From Trametes villosa (Eukaryota > Basidiomycota > Agaricomycetes > Polyporales > Polyporaceae): a stretch of DNA of 64,000 nt. This document shows positions 56,711-64,000 of the stretch, one piece after another. How positions within the stretch are numbered: the first letter of the stretch is position 1; each line of letters starts with the position of its first letter. The translations under genes and the position numbers were made by a program. The notes under the pieces are model-generated. The model did no database searches, had not been told where the DNA came from, and saw nothing but the letters and a program-made list of their open reading frames with translations. The stretch spans positions 62,001 through 126,000 of the forward strand of contig PUDQ02000076.1 of assembly GCA_002964805.2 (NCBI GenBank), given 5' to 3'.

Positions 56711-58103
56711 TTACATTGAGGCAGCGCCTCCCATAGGCCGATTAGTGGGCGAGGGCACCTTCCTGATTGTCTCCCTACTGGACAAGCGGCTGCTCTCGGC
56801 ACAGTGCTTCTGCAGCCCGTGGTTGAGATACTTGTCCGACAGCCAGCGCGCACCCTGGTCGAACCACTCCTCGTGCCTAGGGAAGTAAGAGATCCAGGCC
56901 CCGATGCTATCCATGAACTGCCCGGAAAGTAGTAGTCAGTTCGAGCTGCGCACTCGGGGCCGGCGAACTCACGGTGTCATAGATCTCCCAGCGCGCACTC
57001 GCCCATCCGTTGTCCCCCATGCCATGCGCCTTCACCACGGCGTCGAGAGCCCCGAACACGCGGCGTTTGTACGCGTCATCCCACTCGAATACCTCCCCGA
57101 ACCTGGTAGTCCTGCAGCGTTTGATGCCTTCCAGGAACCCTCGCGAGTACGACGGCGGGACTCGGGGAGCAGCCTCGAGGGTTGTGCGGAGTGTGTTCAT
57201 CCACGGGGATGCGGGAGGAACGTGGGACGGGGGAGGTCGTGGGGGATACGCAGATGCAAACTGCGCCGCTTTGCGCATAGCGCGCTCGCGTGATTCGCTC
57301 GTAAGGGTGTCCTTGGCCTTCAGACGGTCGTTCCACGAATCCAACTCCTGCCAGAAGTGACCCCAAAGCCAAGGCGCCATCGTCGTCTTGATTTGGGAGA
57401 GCGTGGGCCCCCAGATCCCCGCTCGGACCTTGGGTGGACTGACTCGCTTGGTGGGTCGGATGTGATGGGCCGCGAGCTGGGGTGATCTCCCCGAGCACGT
57501 CTCGGGAATAGGCATCGGGGAGCTTGAACGACTGCTTTCCGGTGCTGTTCTTCTTATTGATATGCTTCTTGAAGAGCATCTTCAAGCTATGGGGACTCGG
57601 TCACGACTCAGCTCAAGACATAGTATGCATATACTCACTGGGTGATGAACCGCTCCTTTCCCCTGTGCCGCTCCCAAGCCCTGCGCTCCACGTCCTGCTC
57701 TTGAAAAAGCTCCATGTCGTATTCTCCTGTACCGCCTTTCGCGGGTACCCTGTGCAGCGAGATGAGTCGCAAGAGTTGTAGTGAGGGATACTGTACATAC
57801 TTCTTCTTCTCGCTTTTGAGGCCTTTGAGATCATCACTCGCCAGGCGATACAGGAGGCGGGCATTTGTTCGGGTTATCTATAGCCGTCAGGAGGTTAGCT
57901 GCGAGACGCAAGGAGTTGTTGAGCTGACTCACCGTTCTGCCCGCTCGGACCTCATGTACCTCGTCGGCCTTCTTGGCTTGACTGCCGGTAGGTTGGGACA
58001 GAGACTCAAACGGGAGTTTCGTTTGATGGTACTGGGAGGAAATGGCGGGCTTCTTCGTGCCTGTGGACGCAGCGCGAACCTTCCCGGAGATGGATTGCAC
58101 CAT
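56711..58103 (-). CDS. XPA-C-like domain protein, copy D (possible frame break)
   Basis: N-terminus MVQSISGKVRAASTGTKKPA, a Gln/Ser-rich stretch, then ITRTNARLLYRLASDDLKGL and YDMELFQEQDVERRAWERHR plus GKERF. After SLKMLFKKHINKK and SFKLPDAYSRD the conserved reading shifts to another frame: GIWGPTLSQIKTTMAPWLWG, SRERAMRKAAQFASAYPPRP and GWASARWEIYDT. The last exon is SIGAWISYFPRHEEWFDQGA then RWLSDKYLN, and its C-terminus lacks the SARSKS..LYN ending of A-C. The shift could be a frameshift or a 52-nt intron with a weak GTGCTC donor that rejoins at RVSPPK. Hence either a decaying or a divergent family member. Confidence 0.6.
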
Positions 58104-58867
58104 GGCAGGGAAATATGAAAATGTTATTGCAGTTCGAACGGGCGTAGTACGTCGTTAACGGAGGTGTATGAACGAATGTACTGGCTGCGAAGGATGTTCG
58201 CCGGGAAGGTCGTGGTCCTAGCACTGTTCACAGAGAGATCAGGCTGGATGGCGCGGCGGCGGGAAGAAGCAGGAGGGAGGGGGGGCACGACTGAGCTCGC
58301 GAGGGCTATATGCGGGGGGAGATGTGCGCGATGAGCTGCTTAAGTAATCGCAACGCTTTCCCACGAGCGCGACGCGTTCTTCTCACGGGCGTGTCGTGAC
58401 ATGTGTTTCTCTGTTGCGCTCTCCGCTGAATCCTGCACCATCCTTGGAACGATGATGTCTCCTCACTCAGACGATGGTCCCCTCAGCAACTACGCTCGCT
58501 CTGCGGCTCACTGATTCTCTTTAATAGTGTGCGGCGCTGGGTTGGCTCAAGCAGAAGAGCTTCACGCAAGCAGGGCGATAGCGGACCGTAAACATAGCTT
58601 CACTGGGCGAGGCAGATCGTTGTCGGACAGCAAGAGCTCCGAGCCTCGAGGATGAGTGTCGAACCGCTGGGGAACTCTTTCTGCAACACCCGATGCTCTC
58701 TTCAGCGCTTGGGAAAACTGAACCATGCTGCGGTAAGTGGGCTGCGGTAAGAAGCCTGTAGAGGCCATATATACGAGCATATGTATAAGTAGGTTGCGAA
58801 CGGCCCCTCCGAGTACAGAGACATCCCTTCATCAACCTCCATCCACCCACTGCTTCACAATTAGTCG
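58104..58867. promoter_or_regulatory. Divergent promoter region, copy D / 58.9-kb gene
   Basis: 764 bp between divergent starts, including repeat unit 2 (58450-58667). No gene. Confidence 0.45.
58450..58667 (+). repeat. Diverged direct repeat, unit 2
   Basis: Partner of 56311-56540, in the same orientation, 2.14 kb apart. The pair brackets copy D. Confidence 0.65.
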
Positions 58868-60340
58868 ATGGCATACTACGCCGATAGAGGTCCTTCAGGC
58901 TACCGCCGCGGCCGTCCTGGCGACAATCGCAACTTCGACCGGCACAACACAGGAGATCGGACTATCTCTCTTCCCCCCGACCGCGACTTGAAGGGAGGAT
59001 TACGCCCCAACGCGCTGCGAATACTGTCCAAGCCCCATGTCACATCCACAGGCGCCGGATCTACCGCTATTCGACCACAGGAACTGAAATACATCGGCTC
59101 ATACAACTGGGTCGAGGAGGCAACCCCCACAATCATAGTCCCTGGTATGCCCCAGCGATCATATGTAGACAAGATTGGCATCTTACCCCCAATACAGGCT
59201 CGCCGCCCGTATGGCGCGAACGCCCGCTCCCCTATCGCGTGCCTTTCGACGCCGGCGCCGTCATGGTCGACCAAAACGGCTTCCGGATGGGCTCTGCGTC
59301 ATCCCTGCTCCCGCTCTTCCGCGCGGCCGACGTGGTCGCGGAGGAGAACGCGGACACCTCCCTGGACTGGCCCAGTGTGGACTTCGTCACCGACCGGAAC
59401 GGGCTGCGCAAGCTCATGCGATGGCTCGGACATTCCGGAGACCCCAGCGAGAAGCCGCTGAAGGAGTTCCGGATCGACCTCCAGCTCGGCGGGCACAAGA
59501 CGGTGCTGATGCAGCGGTGGGAGAAGCGGACGCGAGAGATCGCGGTGCCTCCGAAGTCCGGGTGCGGGCATTCCTTCGAGCATGAAAGCACGTCTCCCGC
59601 GCCAGGGTGCGAACGCAGCACCGGGCATCATCGCATCGTGCAGTATGTGAGTGTTGTCACATCTCTTCATCCTTGTGCTAGAACACCAGAGGTGACCTGT
59701 GATTATGTGGTAGACACTCGACGGATTGAAGTTGGTCGTTCGGTACGAGGTCGACGCGTGCACCGCCCAGCCGTCGGCTTCCACTAGAACTGCAGCACTC
59801 CCACGCACCGCTCGGCCGCGGATAGACAACCAGCCCCCGCCGAGCGTCGACAACCTTGCGGACGCACTCGACGGTCTCCGCGTCTCGTCGAGCGCGACCC
59901 CCAGAGGGACCACATCCGGGGCACCCACGATCGCTATCATCCGCGCCGGCTCTCAAGTAGCCCAGAGCACGATTGTGGAGCTGGCGACGCGCTCCCGGAA
60001 CTACATCGACCAGTTCGACTGGGTGGACAAGTACCCTCAGCTGCTGCTCTCCCTCACGCCGAACTTCTTCCTCGCGGCGCACGACCGCGGCACCTTCGAG
60101 CGGGTCATGAAACACACGCTCGGGAGCAGGGAGCTGCGGCCGATCGAGACGGACCCGACGATCCAGCGCACGTTCCGGCAGCTCGTCGCTATTTTGCGGA
60201 CCATCCAGGAGCTGGTGAAGTCGCACGGGCAGCGCGGGAGGCTGACGCTGGTGTGCCAACACGGGGCACTGACGGTGTACGAGCGCACGAGCGACGCGGG
60301 CAACCTCCCGGAGGAGTATCTGGTTCGATTCGGTAACTAA
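58868..60340 (+). CDS. Conserved fungal protein of unknown function
   Basis: Three exons (58868-59144, 59198-59646 and 59714-60340), 450 aa, frames restored at both joins. The N-terminus is Arg/Gly/Tyr-rich (MAYYADRGPSGYRRGRPGDN). The conserved body has ELKYIGSYNWVEEATPTIIV, PGSPPVWRERPLPYRVPFDA, GAVMVDQNGFRMGSASSLLP, DWPSVDFVTDRNGLRKLMRW, FRIDLQLGGHKTVLMQRWEK and PAPGCERSTGHHRIVQY, then LDGLKLVVRYEVDACTA. The last part holds IDQFDWVDKYPQLLLSLTPN. I recognise this as a widespread fungal family often labelled geranylgeranyl pyrophosphate synthetase in databases, but no DDxxD prenyl-synthase motif is present, so that name is not supported. The RG-rich start suggests an RNA or nucleic-acid link, by inference. 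Confidence 0.8.
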
Positions 60341-63300
60341 AATATACCTTCAAGTCCTCCCCTTGACGAAAGTCGTGCCTCCTCTAGTTGCCACCGATCT
60401 GAATACGTATTCTGTAGTATCCCGCAGCTATGCTTTCCCATTAGCTCTCGAGCCCGATCTCGGCGATCATATGTACACGTACGCGTTCCTCGCCCCATCC
60501 TCGCGTAGTACCTTGCCAGCTCCGACCCGGACCATCCACTTCTTTCATATTGCTCTCAGGGCAGCGAGTGCACCACCGCCCGCTGGGGCCGCGAGGCTTC
60601 CATTCCGAGCAGTTTAGTCCGGGGCCGCGGGGAGTCGTCGGAGCGCCCGTCAACGCCCGTCGCGGATTTCGTGCCCAGCAGCAGTGCCACGGCGGCGGGA
60701 TCTTCGACGCGCGAAGATAGTGCAGATACGGCGCGTAAGCGAGATACGGCACCCGGTGGAATGCGATGCCGCCAGAGAGATACGAGGATGTGTCCACGAA
60801 CGTGTTTCTGGCGCGATCGGGGGGCCTGGCTGCGCGCCCCGCGGGAGATAGCAGATGGCGATGGATGACTGCAGACTTGGGAGAAAAACATGCCCGGGAT
60901 GGGAACGGCGAGCCGGGGGCGCATGACGCACTGCTTCTAGCATTGTGCACCTCGTACATGGTCACGCCGGATAGCCGTGCGCGAGGGAGCCCGGAATACT
61001 CAAACGTCTGCGAGCACGCTGCGGTGCACACGGCTGCGGCTCCTGTGCGCTCCAACCAGTACTCCGCTTGCCGTTGTGAACGCTAGAAGCTTGCGCGATG
61101 TCGATGCTTTCGCAGGTGGAGTGGGTTGATTTAACAGCGTCATAGCGAAGACACAGGGGCGCGACGACTGCTGGTGGGGAGTAGTTCCAGTACCACAAGA
61201 GGACTACCGCCGCGCCGACATACCGAAAGCATACACGGTCGGTCAGGATATCTGGCCGTGACAGAGGGAACGCGCCTCTCGGTCGTGCTTCCCTGTGGGA
61301 GACACAGATATTTACGCAACGCCGGGCCCGCGAGAGCCGCACGCGCGTCTTCCCGTCCTCGCACGGTGCACGCCTCGTCTTCGTGTCCGACACGCCCGGA
61401 GGAAGCGTCGGTGCAACGGCAGGAGAGCGGGCCCAACGCAGCGTGTTCGTAGCGCAGAGCGACCGAGGACGCAGTCGTGGGAGCGCGCGCACACGCCTTT
61501 CGGAGAATCCTGGCGGAGCGGCGCGCGCGGCGGGACGAGCATGAGAAGGCCCGAGGTTGCGCCAGCGGGGTGCGGGGAGCCGCGCGCGCCAGCGGCCTTC
61601 GAGCTCGCGCCCGCTCCAGTCCTGCTCCTGGCGCGTCGGAGCGCTGAGAACGAGGGAATCGACCCTGGGCGGTTGGGATGCACGGGCGGCAACGATGGTG
61701 GCGACTGCGTCCGAGCGAGGGTAGTGTTCGAGCTGGATGACGACAACGGAACGCGCGCGGACCGGCGGCATCGTTGTATCGAGAACCCCTAGAGAGCAGG
61801 CCAAAGCAGTGCGCATACAGGGAGGTCGCTACGGCCTAGACCCTCTCCGAGGAAGGAGGCACACTAGAGAGCCAGCACACGGGACGTCCTAGGCCTCGCA
61901 TCGGAGGTATCGGAGGGATTCGCTGGCAGTACGCCCGCAGCGCGTGTATACGGGTTGATCACCGAAGTCGGTCGCGAGACAGCCAACGCGGCCGCGCGGG
62001 AGGCTGCAGCCAGTCGGAGGAGCGGAGAAGGCACCCCAATCCTGTCCGTGCGCGCCCACGCGCCGCGCGCGAAGAGACGCCGAGGCCTGGAGTCGGCGAG
62101 GACGCGAAGCGGGTGCGGTGGGTGGTACACCCCGGGACGTCTCGGACGGCGAGTGGATGGGAGCAGAGCGCCGCAGCAAGAGCTCCCGGGCGGTGACGAG
62201 CGAGGGCGGGACGATGTACCTTGGCGCGCACCACCTAGGGCAGCTGGAGTGCCATCGCGGGAGCTGGCGCGTCATGGTGACACCAGTGTGGGGGTGAGGA
62301 TGCGTTCGATCCCTGGGAAGAACATATCGAGGAAGGGAACGGTGGAGATTGGCAATTGTGCTCCCTGCCCCGACAGCGACACGGGAGAACGCGGCCATCG
62401 GAGGCAGGAGGGCTGTCGCATCGAGGCCCTCTAAACGCCGCGCTGCACGAATATCGAGGCACGGGAAGTGAAGTGCCGGCTGCGAAGGCGACGGTGTCTT
62501 GAGAGCTATCTTCGGCGAGGCCGTTAATGTGCGCCGCTTCTGGAGGAACCGACGGGGGACCAGAAGCCGGAGAAGACCTTCTGTCATTATCGGGACGCGT
62601 CCCTCAAAAGCCAGACGGACATGTACGCCATAGGGACCAGAGCAAGCGAAGGCGGCAGCTGGCCAAGGTTACAGCGGCCGCCAGGCCTAGACTCGACGGA
62701 GGGAGCGATTGAGGGAGAGGCCAGCGCCCGTGGACACATCGCCGGCAGGGCCCAGGAGGGATTAGCGTCGCTCAAAGGAGAAGGTGACGTTGGCGTCGTG
62801 CATAGCCGGAGGGCTTCGATCGTGCGTGCTGCGGGCGTGGAAAACCCGTCCTAGATCACTTGAGCGCGCGCGGGCTTAGGCCCGTCGAGCGGAATTCGCG
62901 AAGTGGTATCCTGTCGCCATCCAGGACCACAGAGGGAGAGCGTGACCACCACCAAGGACGACGGGAGACCGTGAGTAGGCGGCCGCCTCTTCTTCGCCCT
63001 GGGGAAGCAGTACAGAGTGAGAGCCGCCGAGTCTAAATCCAGCTACGGTTCAGGCAGGAGGTGTTGCTTGCTGTCGATCGGAGGCCCGCTGCAAGAATAA
63101 CTGCACGGGGGAGAGGAGGGGGCGGATGCCGAGCCCGGCATCTTGCAAATGTCGCCGCGAGGAGACCGGTCCCACAGATGAAAAGATTGAGTCGCGGAGA
63201 TGGAGCCAACGTGACCATGCGACGTGAACGGTGGACAAGGCACGACAAACTTTTCGTGTCAAATCCGAGCAAAAGCTCGCACGGCGCTCGCGTGGGTGCG

Positions 63301-64000
63301 CCTTCGGGCGGGTGGGCTGAGCATGCCAGCGTAGCCATCCACGCAGGCTCGGGGAAACCAGCTTGAGAATAGCTTTGGGATAAGGTGGGATAGCGATTGA
63401 TCTGTCGGAGAGGACGCAAGCTCTGTGAATTGTGCAGCGGGATGAACACAGCGTGCGAGTACCTGTGAGCTAAGTTGACCGCTTGGTAAAATTTGCTCGT
63501 GTAGATGCCAGTGGCAGCAGCATTGTGCCGGTTTATTTGATGTTGGTGAGAGCGGTATACCCCGGTGTTTCGCAGAGAGCGAGGGAGAGAATCCTCCTGT
63601 GCCGGGGAAACCGGACTCCGTGACAGCGCTTTATCGGGGGCTTCAAGCACAGTACTACGAACAGGGAGGTTTCTTGAGTGCAATGAAGGCAATCTATGCA
63701 GGTTACGCAAGCTCACCGAAGGAGTGGTCAGGGCTTTGGGCGCGTGTTGTCACCAGACTATGGGCGTAACAACTTGTCAGGGCCGGTGAATCTATTCAAC
63801 AAGCAACTCGTCAGTGTGGTCTGAAAAAATGGCAGGTAACGGGTGGAGACATCATCCGATTGTTGCGTATTTCACCAAGGATTGCCATATACGTGCAGTA
63901 ATACCGCATATATGCAGCTCATTCTTGTTGGAGGGCTTGTACTCATGTCAAGGCACGATCTGCATACGGATACTTGTAAGCTCACGGACTCGTGGAGGAT
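60341..64000. other. Gene-free 3.66 kb
   Basis: GC-rich sequence in which frames of 90-280 codons overlap on several phases and both strands (for example 60962-61816 minus and 61889-62587 minus). They are low-complexity Arg/Pro/Ser/Ala translations without motifs, signal peptides or consistent splice joins. No inverted termini or transposase motif were noticed. Confidence 0.45.

Noticed and set aside
58868..60340. Geranylgeranyl pyrophosphate synthase
   Set aside because: No aspartate-rich DDxxD motifs or helical prenyltransferase pattern in the product.

Overview
The window looks like nuclear DNA of an Agaricomycete (mushroom-forming, probably wood-decay) basidiomycete. Evidence seen: genes broken by many short (about 50-70 nt) GT-AG introns, GC-rich codon use, TATA-box promoters with Kozak-like starts, and a typical gene set (GH131 glucanase, S53 sedolisin, cytochrome P450, F-box proteins, a Kyakuja-Dileera-Zisupton (KDZ) transposase). 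No bacterial operons, CRISPR arrays, rRNA or convincing tRNA genes were found. Exon joins were worked out by eye from splice consensus and reading frame and are not supported by RNA data.

Layout. 0.7-7.3 kb: housekeeping pair in head-to-head orientation, a PRMT3-type arginine methyltransferase (-) and RPAP1 (+). 7.3-11.2 kb: gene-poor, with degenerate repeats and a 550-bp foldback mariner-like MITE (perfect 29-bp inverted termini). 11.3-12.5 kb: a doubtful C2H2-like gene. 12.6-16.9 kb: two secreted enzymes in tandem on the minus strand (GH131, sedolisin). 17.7-34 kb: SSR4 chromatin-remodelling subunit, HINT phosphoramidase, ankyrin-MYND protein, F-box protein, Ser/Thr kinase, P450, small secreted protein and a membrane-anchored aldo-keto reductase.

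34.3-44.8 kb is the most striking part: an apparently complete 10.5-kb DNA transposon of the KDZ class. It has a 7-bp target-site duplication (GGTTATA), near-identical terminal inverted repeats of about 970 bp, a ten-exon open KDZ transposase (about 1,098 aa) and two minus-strand cargo genes (an HMG-box-like protein and a coiled-coil protein). The transposase gene and the coiled-coil gene each begin just inside a TIR, so the two near-identical TIRs are probably twin promoters firing inward.

45.2-58.1 kb: a second F-box paralog with the same exon structure as the one at 23-25 kb, then a family of four minus-strand paralogs that carry an XPA-C-like putative DNA-binding domain without the XPA zinc finger, followed by a lineage-specific C-terminal domain. 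An AIF/AMID-like flavoprotein lies between the second and third copies. 58.9-60.3 kb: a conserved fungal protein of unknown function. 60.3-64 kb: no gene recognised.
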